A stretch of 37,330 nucleotides of DNA, taken from positions 1-37,330 of the forward strand of contig JAFZDJ010000014.1 of NCBI GenBank assembly GCA_017561265.1, read 5' to 3'. A program made the position numbers and the translations under genes. The stretch is from Bacteroidales bacterium (GTDB lineage: Bacteria > Bacteroidota > Bacteroidia > Bacteroidales > UBA932). Under the pieces are notes generated by a model. That model saw only the letters and a program-made list of their open reading frames with translations, was not told the DNA's origin and did not search any database. The first letter of the stretch is position 1. The number at the start of each line of letters is the position of its first letter. Of the stretch, positions 7,087 to 14,089 are shown piece after piece.

Positions 7087-7395
7087 ATGCCCAATGCTAT
7101 GGATAAGAGACTTACAGATAAGATAGTACGCTACTTTGCAACCCAACCGATTGTGAAGGCTTGGGTCTTCGGCTCTTATGCAAGGGGCGAAGCTCATAGC
7201 GGAAGCGATATTGATATACTTGTAGTCTTCGATAAAGAGGCAAAAGTAAGCCTGATGAGGCACGCCAAGATTTCATTGGAATTGAGTGAACTTCTTGGTT
7301 TTGATGTTGATTTGATTACAGAAGGTACGTTGTTATCATTCGCAGAACGTACGGCAAATAACGATAAGATTTTGATTTATGAGAGAGCAAGTTAG
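7087..7395 (+). CDS. mntA: MntA-like nucleotidyltransferase antitoxin
   Basis: A 102-residue minimal nucleotidyltransferase with GSYARGEAHSGSDIDILV (29-46), metal-binding D41 and D43, and a third acidic residue in FDVDLI (D76). In characterised MntA/HepT systems this enzyme adds AMP to a tyrosine of the HEPN toxin and so blocks its RNase activity. It overlaps the HEPN gene by 17 nt, the usual arrangement. The start at 7087 is the longest; 7099 (MDKRLTDK) fits the promoter better and costs only four residues. Lying directly after the WYL locus, it extends the defence-like character of the region but has its own promoter. Confidence 0.9.
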   Translation: MPNAMDKRLTDKIVRYFATQPIVKAWVFGSYARGEAHSGSDIDILVVFDKEAKVSLMRHAKISLELSELLGFDVDLITEGTLLSFAERTANNDKILIYERAS

Positions 7396-7726
7396 GGATA
7401 AGGGACGTTTGGAGCACATTCATCAGGCCATAGACAAAGTCTTTGAATTTACAAAGGACGTCAAACGCGAAGACTTTAAGAAGGATAGTATCTTGTATTT
7501 TGCAATAGTCAAGAACATTGAAATCATTGGCGAAGCATCCTATATGCTTAGTTTAGATTTCAAAGACGCTCATCCTGACACGAATTGGAAAGTTATCGTT
7601 GCAATGAGGCACTTTCTGGTTCATGGATACTATCAAGTGGATCCTGAAGAAGTTTGGAACGTTATTGAGCAAGATCTTCAGCCTTTAAAAGAACAAGTCG
7701 AGAAATATCTCGCAGAAATGGAATAA
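7379..7726 (+). CDS. hepT: HepT-like HEPN RNase toxin (DUF86)
   Basis: A 115-residue all-alpha HEPN protein. The RX4HXY catalytic and AMPylation motif is intact at residues 77-84 (R77, H82, Y84 in MRHFLVHGYY), followed by the usual VDPEEVW. In the known systems it is a tRNA or mRNA RNase, silenced when MntA modifies the tyrosine. It overlaps mntA by 17 nt and is followed by a terminator at 7739. The intact motif suggests an active toxin. Alternative use as an abortive-infection module is supported by context only. Confidence 0.9.
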   Translation: MREQVRDKGRLEHIHQAIDKVFEFTKDVKREDFKKDSILYFAIVKNIEIIGEASYMLSLDFKDAHPDTNWKVIVAMRHFLVHGYYQVDPEEVWNVIEQDLQPLKEQVEKYLAEME

Positions 7727-7738
7727 GAAGTCGAAAGC

Positions 7739-7784
7739 CCCGGATGTCCCTGAGAAATCAAACATCCGGGTTTAGTTTTTTATG
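7739..7784 (+). terminator. Terminator after hepT
   Basis: CCCGGATGT (7739-7747) pairs with ACATCCGGG (7762-7770), a 9-bp stem followed by TTTAGTTTTTT. It ends the mntA/hepT transcript. Confidence 0.8.
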
Positions 7785-7869
7785 GGCGACCATTCTGAGA
7801 ATCGTGGCTACATTGGGGCTACTTTGTGATAACAGATTGAGATGCTTTGACGTTGGTCTGAAATTGAGA

Positions 7870-8322
7870 TTACTTGAAAGTTAAGTGAGATGTTGGTTTG
7901 CAGATAAACTCATTGATCTCATCCAGATCGCCGCTTACAAGGTCGAACAACTTATACATAAGTTCGGCTTCCTGCATTTCCGGGATATATACGATGACTT
8001 TCTTTCCTGATCCTTTCATCCATCCGGCTTCTGTATGAGCACTACGGCCGCAAGGAAGAACCAGAAGACATGTGTCCGCCCAGTTGAGTGCATCGAGATC
8101 TGCCTGGAACTGACGCTCTGATGAAGGATGCTGCAAACCTTGCTTGTACTGATCTACATTCCATTTGTCGAATTCCGGATCGACATCCTTCCACATGAAA
8201 GCTCCATGATTGTGCGGCGGGTTGCGGAAATCATAGACTTCGTGGCCATATTCACGGAGTTTCTTCACGACATCAGGGTAATACTGGTTTCTCCAGCTGC
8301 TTGCAACGTATATTTTTGCCAT
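7870..8322 (-). CDS. Nucleoside 2-deoxyribosyltransferase-like protein
   Basis: A 150-residue protein starting MAKIYVASSWRN, with YDFRNPP (30-36), a DxD pair (D75, D77), a strand ending CLLVLPCG and HTEAGW (E98 as probable nucleophile). These are the landmarks of the nucleoside 2-deoxyribosyltransferase/DUF4406 fold, whose members cleave N-glycosidic bonds in nucleosides, and whose distant relatives include NAD-cleaving effectors. It is monocistronic and opposite in direction to hepT. It could be a salvage enzyme or, given the adjacent island, an N-glycosidase linked to defence; the sequence does not decide. Confidence 0.75.
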   Translation of the reverse strand: MAKIYVASSWRNQYYPDVVKKLREYGHEVYDFRNPPHNHGAFMWKDVDPEFDKWNVDQYKQGLQHPSSERQFQADLDALNWADTCLLVLPCGRSAHTEAGWMKGSGKKVIVYIPEMQEAELMYKLFDLVSGDLDEINEFICKPTSHLTFK

Positions 8323-8461
8323 GATGGTTTTGGATTAGTTCTGCGAAGATAGTAATAATAATGCTCATTGTATGACTGTTGCTTCCAAAGAACGCTGTTA
8401 TCTCTCCGATAAATAAGTTGATACAAAAGTAGAGTTTCAAAGAATATATCCGATAAAATAG

Positions 8462-8469
8462 TAAATTTG
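8462..8469 (+). promoter_or_regulatory. Minus-7 box of the DUF5714 gene
   Basis: TAAATTTG, an exact TAnnTTTG match, 20 nt before the ATG at 8490. A TTTC at 8435 is too far upstream to be a good minus-33 box. Confidence 0.5.
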
Positions 8470-8489
8470 CATTACTAACGAAGCTCTAT

Positions 8490-9182
8490 ATGAAAGAAGA
8501 ATGTCTTATATGTAAAGCCCCTCTTGAGTATCTTCAGGAAGATATTTTGATGGAGTGCAGTATATGCCATAAGAGTGAATTCAGCAAGACAAGATGCGTC
8601 AACGGACACTATGTCTGCAATGAATGTCACTCTAAAGGAGTTGACTCTATAGTGGGACTATGCCTTAATGAGACTTCATGCGACCCGATAGATATCATCG
8701 GAAAGATGATGGACATGCCGTTCTGCCATATGCATGGCCCTGAGCATCATATCATGGTAGGAGCCGCTCTTTTGACTGCCTACCATAATGCTGGCGGGCA
8801 GATAGACCTTTCGAAGGCTCTCAGCGAGATGATAAGCAGAGGAAGCAAGGTTCCCGGAGGAGCATGCGGATTCTGGGGAGCATGCGGCGCGGCCATAAGC
8901 ACGGGCATGTTCATCTCGATCATCACTGGCTCGACTCCGCTGATGAATGAGGCATGGGGACATTCGAATCTTATGACCTCGCATTCATTGGCAAGACTAG
9001 GCGAGATTGGTGGCCCTCGTTGCTGCAAGCGAAACTCCTACATGTCCATCCTCACAGCGATTGATTATGCCGAGGAGATCACCGGAGTCAGGATGCAGAA
9101 GCCACAGGTTGTATGCCGTCATATGTCATCCAACAGCCAGTGCATCGGCATGCGTTGTCCGTTCCACACGTCAAACCAGTAG
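8490..9182 (+). CDS. DUF5714-type cysteine-rich protein
   Basis: A 230-residue protein with an N-terminal zinc-ribbon-like part (ECLICKAP, MECSICHKS, CVNGHYVCNECHS; Cys at about 5, 8, 22, 25, 36, 43, 46) and a conserved body with FCHMHGPEHH, GGACGFWGACGAA, GGPRCCKRNS and a C-terminal CIGMRCPFH. This matches my recollection of the DUF5714 family, found in anaerobes and often near SAM- or metal-dependent enzymes. The many Cys and His residues suggest iron-sulphur or zinc binding. The biochemical function is not known to me. It stands alone between the deoxyribosyltransferase-like gene and the patatin remnant. Confidence 0.75.
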   Translation: MKEECLICKAPLEYLQEDILMECSICHKSEFSKTRCVNGHYVCNECHSKGVDSIVGLCLNETSCDPIDIIGKMMDMPFCHMHGPEHHIMVGAALLTAYHNAGGQIDLSKALSEMISRGSKVPGGACGFWGACGAAISTGMFISIITGSTPLMNEAWGHSNLMTSHSLARLGEIGGPRCCKRNSYMSILTAIDYAEEITGVRMQKPQVVCRHMSSNSQCIGMRCPFHTSNQ

Positions 9183-9229
9183 AATTGAGATACCTTGTAT
9201 AATGATATAAATATTCATTCTATCATAAA

Positions 9230-9549
9230 ATGACTATAGATAAGCATACAGGACTTGTGCTGGAAGGCGGTGGACTTCGAGGTGTCTTTACCTGTGGAGT
9301 TCTGGACTGCTTCATGGATCATGGAGTCAGATTTCCGTTTACTGTCGGGGTAAGTGCAGGAGCCTGCAACGGCCTGTCATATATGTCTGGTCAGCGTGGA
9401 AGAGCAAAAGCAAGCAACATCGATCTGATGGATGAGCATCATTATATCGGATTCAAGTATCTGTTTACGCACTCAGGGCATTATATGACGAGGGATATTC
9501 AGAAGCGGAAAAGATGTTGTCATACATAAAGACCATGAACGAAGAATAA
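9230..9549 (+). pseudogene. Patatin-like phospholipase remnant with internal deletion
   Basis: The first part encodes a patatin N-terminus: GLVLEGGGLRGVFTCGVLDC (oxyanion loop) and GVSAGACNG with the nucleophilic Ser. The frame then runs into unrelated residues and stops at 9529. In another frame the DNA from about 9478 to the TAA at 9547-9549 encodes ALYDEGYSEAEKMLSYIKTM, a typical patatin C-terminal helix. The middle, including the catalytic DGG Asp, is missing: intact bacterial patatins have about 280 residues. The simplest explanation is one internal deletion of about 500 bp with a frame change near 9465-9480. A short translated product is possible but should be inactive. Confidence 0.8.
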
Positions 9550-9570
9550 TGATTTTACATAGATTTTATG

Positions 9571-9578
9571 TAAGTTTG
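9571..9578 (+). promoter_or_regulatory. Minus-7 box of glsA
   Basis: TAAGTTTG, an exact TAnnTTTG match, 26 nt before the glutaminase ATG. No clear minus-33 box. Confidence 0.5.
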
Positions 9579-9603
9579 TGATGGAATTAAGATAGAAATA
9601 GAT

Positions 9604-10515
9604 ATGGATTATCAGAAGATTCTGCAAGATATTTATAATGAGATTCTTCCGTATGCGAAGGAGGGTAAGCAGGCGGATTATATCCCTGCATTGGCCAAGA
9701 TTGATCCTGATCAGTTCGGAATGTGTCTTGAGACTGTTTCAGGTGAAGTTTATCCTTTCATGCAGGCGGATACGCGTTTTTCCATCCAGAGTATCACAAA
9801 GGTATTTGCCTTGGCTATGTGTCTTTCTCTGAAAGGGGAGAGCCTGTGGAAGAGGGTCGGTAAGGAGCCTTCTGGAACTGCGTTCAATTCTCTTGTGCAG
9901 CTGGAAGTTGAAAAAGGAATTCCAAGAAATCCTTTCATCAATGCCGGTGCGATAGTTATGGCAGATATACTCATGACAGAGCTCGAAAATCCTGAAAAGG
10001 AATTTCTTGACTTTGTTAAAGCCATCAGCGGAAATGATACCATATCATATAATGAGGATGTAGCTTCTTCAGAAAGAGAAAAGGGCTACCTTAATGCAGC
10101 CATAGCAAATATGCTGAAATATCATGGAACCATCGATAATGATATTGAAGATGTGCTCATGTTCTATTTCAGGATGTGCTCGATTGAGATGAGCTGCAGG
10201 GAACTTGCCAAGGCGTTTCTTTCATTTACCAACTCTTCTGCTTTTGATTTTTCAGGATATAGGCTGAGCTCTTCTCAGATCAAGCGAATGAATGCTGTCA
10301 TGCAGACATGTGGCTTTTATGATGAGGCCGGAGAGTTTTCGTATCTTGTCGGTCTTCCGGGCAAGAGCGGTGTCGGTGGAGGCATAGTTGCCATATATCC
10401 AATGCGTTACGCTGTTTCTGTCTGGAGTCCAAGGCTGAACTCAAAGGGTAATTCCATCATGGGAATGAAGGCTTTGGAACTACTTACAACCGCAACTCAG
10501 GAATCTATATTCTAA
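9604..10515 (+). CDS. glsA: Glutaminase A
   Basis: A 303-residue glutaminase of the serine beta-lactamase-like glsA family, converting glutamine to glutamate and ammonia in the cytoplasm. Visible are the SxxK catalytic pair (S63 and K66 in QSITKV), NPFINAGAIVM, the SEREKGYLNAAIANMLK block, YFRMCSIEMSC and LPGKSGVGGGIVAI near the C-terminus. The length equals that of the family (about 305). In gut bacteria glutaminase with a glutamate decarboxylase system can serve acid resistance; no decarboxylase or transporter is adjacent here, so the role is probably nitrogen metabolism. Confidence 0.95.
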   Translation: MDYQKILQDIYNEILPYAKEGKQADYIPALAKIDPDQFGMCLETVSGEVYPFMQADTRFSIQSITKVFALAMCLSLKGESLWKRVGKEPSGTAFNSLVQLEVEKGIPRNPFINAGAIVMADILMTELENPEKEFLDFVKAISGNDTISYNEDVASSEREKGYLNAAIANMLKYHGTIDNDIEDVLMFYFRMCSIEMSCRELAKAFLSFTNSSAFDFSGYRLSSSQIKRMNAVMQTCGFYDEAGEFSYLVGLPGKSGVGGGIVAIYPMRYAVSVWSPRLNSKGNSIMGMKALELLTTATQESIF

Positions 10516-10747
10516 GTGTTTTCAATTCGTCGGAAAATCTGTAAATTTATAGTTTGATAGTAAATCCCTTGAAAATATTAGGGATTGTTATTTTGCTTTG
10601 AAAATTATTGGTGTGTTGTAAGTTTGCGAGCCCTTTTGTTTATAGGTTCGTATTCTCGCCGTTTTTGTTCGGTACCGTAATTCTACAGTTCGTCGGACTT
10701 GAATGGAACGGTTATTGCATATGACGGAAAAAGCAGTACCTTTGCAT
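10516..10747. other. Intergenic region with sRNA promoter
   Basis: Apart from the weak glsA terminator, this gene-free stretch holds a promoter: ATTG at 10714-10717, a 19-nt spacer, and TACCTTTG at 10737-10744. There is no start codon with a credible reading frame downstream before the terminator at 10829-10868, so the promoter seems to serve a non-coding transcript. I see nothing else in 10595-10713. Confidence 0.55.
10563..10594 (+). terminator. Weak terminator after glsA
   Basis: AATCCCT (10563-10569) pairs with AGGGATT (10580-10586), followed by GTTATTTT. A 7-bp stem with a weak T tract, 50 nt after the glsA stop. Confidence 0.5.
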
Positions 10748-10868
10748 CCGAGTTGATCAGAGAGTTGTTCTGAAACTCTCACAACTTATTGGTTATTAGT
10801 TTTAGTGTTATTAATTATGTGGTTAGTATGAGGCGTCCCCGCGTGAGCGGCGAAGTCTCATTTTTTTT
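10748..10868 (+). ncRNA. Candidate small RNA of about 120 nt
   Basis: The expected transcript from the promoter at 10714-10744 ends in a strong intrinsic terminator. Its 5' end folds as a hairpin: AGTTG (10751-10755) with CAACT (10782-10786), enclosing GAGAGTT (10760-10766) with AACTCTC (10774-10780). Then comes an AT-rich unpaired stretch (about 10787-10828). The 3' hairpin is 10829-10860: TGAGGC with GTCTCA outside, CCGC/GCGG inside, GTGA tetraloop, followed by eight T. Promoter, 5' hairpin, linker and terminator is the usual sRNA layout. It could be a 6S-like or a base-pairing regulator; I cannot assign it to a family. The T tract reaches into the stop codon of the convergent phosphatase gene. 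Confidence 0.55.
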
Positions 10869-11529
10869 ATTGCATATCCCAAAGCTGGTTGCCTTCATCC
10901 AGCCAGGAGCTGATGGTCTTGATGTATTGCATATTATGCATATCTGTAGCAAGGAAGGATACGATTCCTTCGTCGATAAGGGACTGGGCTCTTTTGCTGA
11001 CCTCAGAACCATACACTCCGGCAAGGGAACCGTAGTTTGACTGGATCTTCACTCCCGCATCAACATATCTTAGCAGGTCGTCATGCTGCAGATAGAAATA
11101 CCTTTCAGGATGGGGGAGAATTGGTGTCAAGCCTAGAGATATTACTTTCAGGAATTCTTCCATAGGGTCCAGATCTCCCATGTCTGAAGGTTCGTTGATA
11201 GGGAATTCCATAAGTATATATCGATCCTCGATAGGCATGAACTGTCCGCTCTTCAGTATCTCAGGCCATGTCTCAGGGTTTAACCTGTATTCGGCAGACA
11301 TTCTGAGATCGATGCTTAATCCATTGGCAGATAATGCATTATTAAGGATGTCAAACTTTTCCTGGATAATTTCCGGAGTATTGCGGAATTTCTTGGTTAT
11401 GTGCGGAGTGCATGTAAGTCGCTCGAAACCCCATCCGGCCATCTCTGTGACCAGCTGGACGGATTCTTCAAGGGTTTTCGCTCCGTCGTCTATTCCCGGG
11501 AGAATATGGCTGTGAATGTCTATCTTCAT
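10867..11529 (-). CDS. PHP-family CpsB/YwqE-like tyrosine phosphatase
   Basis: A 220-residue PHP-domain metal-dependent phosphatase starting MKIDIHSHILPGIDDGA (metal ligands H6, H8 and the DDG Asp), with TCTPHI, PILPHPERY and a C-terminal FLATDMHNM. The family removes phosphate from tyrosine kinases controlling capsule and exopolysaccharide export (CpsB, Wzb-like). No capsule genes are within the window, so the kinase partner is elsewhere. It starts 2 nt after the maf stop and is the last gene of a leftward operon (12550 to 10867). Its stop codon overlaps the terminator of the convergent sRNA candidate. Confidence 0.88.
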   Translation of the reverse strand: MKIDIHSHILPGIDDGAKTLEESVQLVTEMAGWGFERLTCTPHITKKFRNTPEIIQEKFDILNNALSANGLSIDLRMSAEYRLNPETWPEILKSGQFMPIEDRYILMEFPINEPSDMGDLDPMEEFLKVISLGLTPILPHPERYFYLQHDDLLRYVDAGVKIQSNYGSLAGVYGSEVSKRAQSLIDEGIVSFLATDMHNMQYIKTISSWLDEGNQLWDMQ

Positions 11530-11531
11530 GC

Positions 11532-12113
11532 TTATCCGATGAATTTAACAAGTTCCTGATATACGAGATGGACAGGAAGCCCCATGATCGTAAAATACGA
11601 TCCTTCAATCTTGTCGATGCCTATATATCCGATCCATTCCTGGATGCCATATGCTCCTGCTTTGTCGAAAGGACGGAATGTGTCGACGTAGTATTCGATT
11701 TCGCTTTTGGAGAGCTCCTTGAAATGAACCAGGGCGATGTCGCTTAATGTGCTGTGTTTCAGGCTGTCTCTGAGTGTGATTGCGGTGATGACCTTGTGGC
11801 TTTTGCCGGACAGATGCATGAGCATGTCAATGGCTTCCTCGCGTGAATGTGGCTTTCCCATCACTCTTCCTTCGCATAATACAAGCGTGTCAGAAGTTAT
11901 AAGTATTTCATCTTCTTCGAGTTCACGATGAAATCCGAATGACTTTACTTCTGAAAGTACGGCAGGAATCATCTCCTGAGGAGTGTCGCTGCTGTATTTT
12001 TCCTCAGCGTTACTTTTTGTGTCAACTTCGAAATCTATGTTCAAGCCCGCAATCAGTTCCTTTCTGCGGGGTGAATTGCTGGCAAGTATTATTCTCTTTC
12101 CTTTGGTGTCCAT
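11532..12113 (-). CDS. maf: Maf-like nucleoside triphosphate pyrophosphatase
   Basis: A 193-residue Maf protein, hydrolysing dTTP/UTP or modified nucleotides to the monophosphate and PPi (house-cleaning). Motifs: LASNSPRRKELI (substrate-binding SxxR), ITSDTLVL with the active-site Asp, GKPHSREEAIDML, KSHKVITAI and PFDKAGAYGIQEWIG. Start chosen at the ATG 12113 (MDTKGKR); a longer frame begins with TTG at 12140 and adds nine residues not seen in the family. It lies between a small unknown gene and the PHP phosphatase in one leftward operon. Confidence 0.92.
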   Translation of the reverse strand: MDTKGKRIILASNSPRRKELIAGLNIDFEVDTKSNAEEKYSSDTPQEMIPAVLSEVKSFGFHRELEEDEILITSDTLVLCEGRVMGKPHSREEAIDMLMHLSGKSHKVITAITLRDSLKHSTLSDIALVHFKELSKSEIEYYVDTFRPFDKAGAYGIQEWIGYIGIDKIEGSYFTIMGLPVHLVYQELVKFIG

Positions 12114-12151
12114 CCTGTAAAAATGTCTGTATGGATGCAAAATTAAGGTTT

Positions 12152-12550
12152 TTATTTCAATATTGCCGGGTACTCTCTTAAAATAGTATATACATAGCCG
12201 GGAGAAAGAAGGATCATCTCTGCTATGACATCTGCCGGCAGACCGATAAGAATGAGAATCATCGTGCTTTTCTTTACGGATGAAACATCCATCTTTTCAA
12301 TATCCGCTATTCTTGGGTATTTCATCTTCATCACTTCCGAAGTAAGCACCTTGTACATTCTCTCATAGATGTGGCTCCTTTGCGAAGCGACGAGGTCGTG
12401 AATGGTCTGTTGCCACGCAGACGGTGCGCATGGATGGTACTTTTGCGGATAGTTCCATGTTTCCTTGATTATTTCCGCCCTGCTCGAAGCAGTTTCAGCC
12501 AACAGGCTGATGAGGACATGAATGTCTGGATAAAAAGTATTTCTTTTCAT
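12152..12550 (-). CDS. Small protein of unknown function
   Basis: A 132-residue protein that I do not recognise. It is predicted to be mostly helical and soluble, with a histidine/tryptophan-containing middle (ETWNYPQKYHPCAPSAWQQ) and a C-terminal stretch (MILILIGLPADVIAEMILLSPGYVYTILREY) that has the rhythm of a helix-turn-helix of the kind at the C-termini of some Bacteroidales regulators. It opens the leftward unknown-maf-PHP operon; a minus-7 box TACTTTTG lies at 12575-12582 on the minus strand. A regulatory role is only a guess. Confidence 0.6.
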   Translation of the reverse strand: MKRNTFYPDIHVLISLLAETASSRAEIIKETWNYPQKYHPCAPSAWQQTIHDLVASQRSHIYERMYKVLTSEVMKMKYPRIADIEKMDVSSVKKSTMILILIGLPADVIAEMILLSPGYVYTILREYPAILK

Positions 12551-12574
12551 GGCTTAATATGTTTGATCAAGCTG

Positions 12575-12582
12575 CAAAAGTA
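12575..12582 (-). promoter_or_regulatory. Minus-7 box of the unknown-maf-PHP operon
   Basis: TACTTTTG on the minus strand, an exact TAnnTTTG match, 24 nt before the ATG at 12550. It lies immediately downstream of the aldehyde dehydrogenase terminator, consistent with a new transcription unit. Confidence 0.5.
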
Positions 12583-12583
12583 T

Positions 12584-12640
12584 AATAAAAAGCCGCTATA
12601 TCTTTATGACACAGCGGCTTAAAGTTTGATGTCAAACTTT
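12584..12640 (-). terminator. Terminator after the aldehyde dehydrogenase gene
   Basis: On the minus strand AAGCCGCT (12613-12620) pairs with AGCGGCTT (12590-12597) and is followed by TTTTATTATA. A second perfect palindrome, AAAGTTTGA (12621-12629) with TCAAACTTT (12632-12640), sits just before it and covers the stop codon. Confidence 0.75.
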
Positions 12641-14031
12641 TATAATATCTTCTTGACCAGTCCGAACATCTTATATGGCATATAACGGAACGGAAGATCT
12701 ATCCATGTGCCCGTTGCTATGATGCTTCTGGTGTGACTGAAGGCTTCGAAACTGTCTTTGTCATGGTATCTTCCCATGCCGGAATTTCCGACTCCTCCGA
12801 ACGGGACATTTTCATTTGCTATATGCATTATCACGTCGTTGATGCAGCCTCCTCCTGATGATGTCCTGCGGATTATATCCCAGCCTTCCGATTCCTTTCC
12901 GAAGTAGTAGAATGCAAGTGGTTTCTCCCGTTCGGTCACGAAATCTATGACCTTGTCCTTAAATGAATTACCGCTTTCATCTAAAGTGATGATCGGGAAT
13001 ACGGGACCGAAGATTTCTTCAGTCATAAGAGGGGAGTCGAGCGGTACGTTCTCAATAAGAGTCGGCTCGATGAACCTGGTTGCTGCGTCTGTGCGGCCTC
13101 CATATATTATGTCGCCATCCTTGAAATAACCGATGACCCTTTCAAATGCCTTGTCGTTTACCATGCGGACATAATGTCTGTCAGCTTGGATGTCTTTTCC
13201 ATGGAGATTGCGGACTTCCTCTGCAAAGGCCTTTACAAAAGCATCCTTGATTTCCTTATGGATAAGTATATAATCCGGAGCGATGCATGTCTGGCCGCTG
13301 TTCAAGGTCTTGCCCCATGCGATTCTTTTTGCGGCTGTGGAGATGTCGGCAGTCCTGTCGATAATGCAAGGGCTCTTGCCTCCAAGTTCCAGAACTACAG
13401 GGGTAAGGTATTTCGCGGCTGCATTCATCACTGTCTTTGCCAGTGCCGGGCTTCCTGTAAAGAAGATCAGGTCCCATCTCTGTTCAAGCAGTGCTGTGTT
13501 TACAGTCCTGTTTCCTTGAACTACGGCTATGTATCTTTCCTCAAATGTGTCGGCAATCATTTCCTCTATCACTTCAGATACGGTCGGCACATATGGTGAC
13601 GGCTTAAGCACAGCTGTACATCCGGCTGAAATCGCCCCGACAAGAGGGTTGAGAAGAAGCTGGACAGGATAGTTCCAAGGAGATATTATCAGTGAGTTGC
13701 CAAGCGGCTCCTTTGTTATATAACTCCTTGATGGGAAGAGTTTCAATGGACTATGCGCACACTTTCTGCGTGACCATTTGCCGACATTCCGGATATGGTT
13801 CTTTATCTCACCGGTGACTATGCTGATCTCGGTCAGATATGCTTCTTCGTATGATTTGTGAAGGTCTGTCCAAAGGGCATCTGCAATCTTTGTCTCCCAT
13901 TTTTCAATTGCGTGAAGGAGCTTCTTCAGCATTTCCTTTCTAAAAGATACGCAAAGCGTCTCTCCTGAACGGAAGTACTCCTTCTGGGCCTGATGGATGC
14001 TGATTATTTTATCTGTTGCTGTGTTTTCCAT
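12640..14031 (-). CDS. Aldehyde dehydrogenase (class 3-like)
   Basis: A 463-residue NAD(P)-dependent aldehyde dehydrogenase oxidising aldehydes to acids. Key parts: ISPWNYPVQLLLNPLVGAI and AVLKPSPYVP (cofactor binding), FTGSPALAKTV, LELGGKSPCII with the general-base Glu, SGQTCIAPDY with the catalytic Cys, EEIFGPVFPI and PFGGVGNSGMGRYH. The short length and C-terminal hydrophobic tail (FRYMPYKMFGLVKKIL) point to the class 3/fatty-aldehyde type that associates with membranes. Start at the ATG 14031 (MENTATDK); a longer frame to 14148 would run into the upstream gene. It follows the short-chain dehydrogenase by 58 nt, and the pair could oxidise an alcohol through aldehyde to acid (inference). 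Confidence 0.92.
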   Translation of the reverse strand: MENTATDKIISIHQAQKEYFRSGETLCVSFRKEMLKKLLHAIEKWETKIADALWTDLHKSYEEAYLTEISIVTGEIKNHIRNVGKWSRRKCAHSPLKLFPSRSYITKEPLGNSLIISPWNYPVQLLLNPLVGAISAGCTAVLKPSPYVPTVSEVIEEMIADTFEERYIAVVQGNRTVNTALLEQRWDLIFFTGSPALAKTVMNAAAKYLTPVVLELGGKSPCIIDRTADISTAAKRIAWGKTLNSGQTCIAPDYILIHKEIKDAFVKAFAEEVRNLHGKDIQADRHYVRMVNDKAFERVIGYFKDGDIIYGGRTDAATRFIEPTLIENVPLDSPLMTEEIFGPVFPIITLDESGNSFKDKVIDFVTEREKPLAFYYFGKESEGWDIIRRTSSGGGCINDVIMHIANENVPFGGVGNSGMGRYHDKDSFEAFSHTRSIIATGTWIDLPFRYMPYKMFGLVKKIL

Positions 14032-14047
14032 TGCTATATTAAAAAGT

Positions 14048-14082
14048 GACGTACCAAAAATAGACATTTTTTTCGGTACGTC
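14048..14082 (-). promoter_or_regulatory. Palindrome over the aldehyde dehydrogenase promoter
   Basis: GACGTACC (14048-14055) and GGTACGTC (14075-14082) are perfect inverted repeats with 19 nt between them, the inner flank being A-rich on one side and T-rich on the other. A minus-7 box TATTTTTG (minus strand 14055-14062) lies inside. It may be an operator that controls the gene separately from the upstream dehydrogenase, or a hairpin in the intercistronic RNA. Confidence 0.5.
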
Positions 14083-14089
14083 GGTGAAT

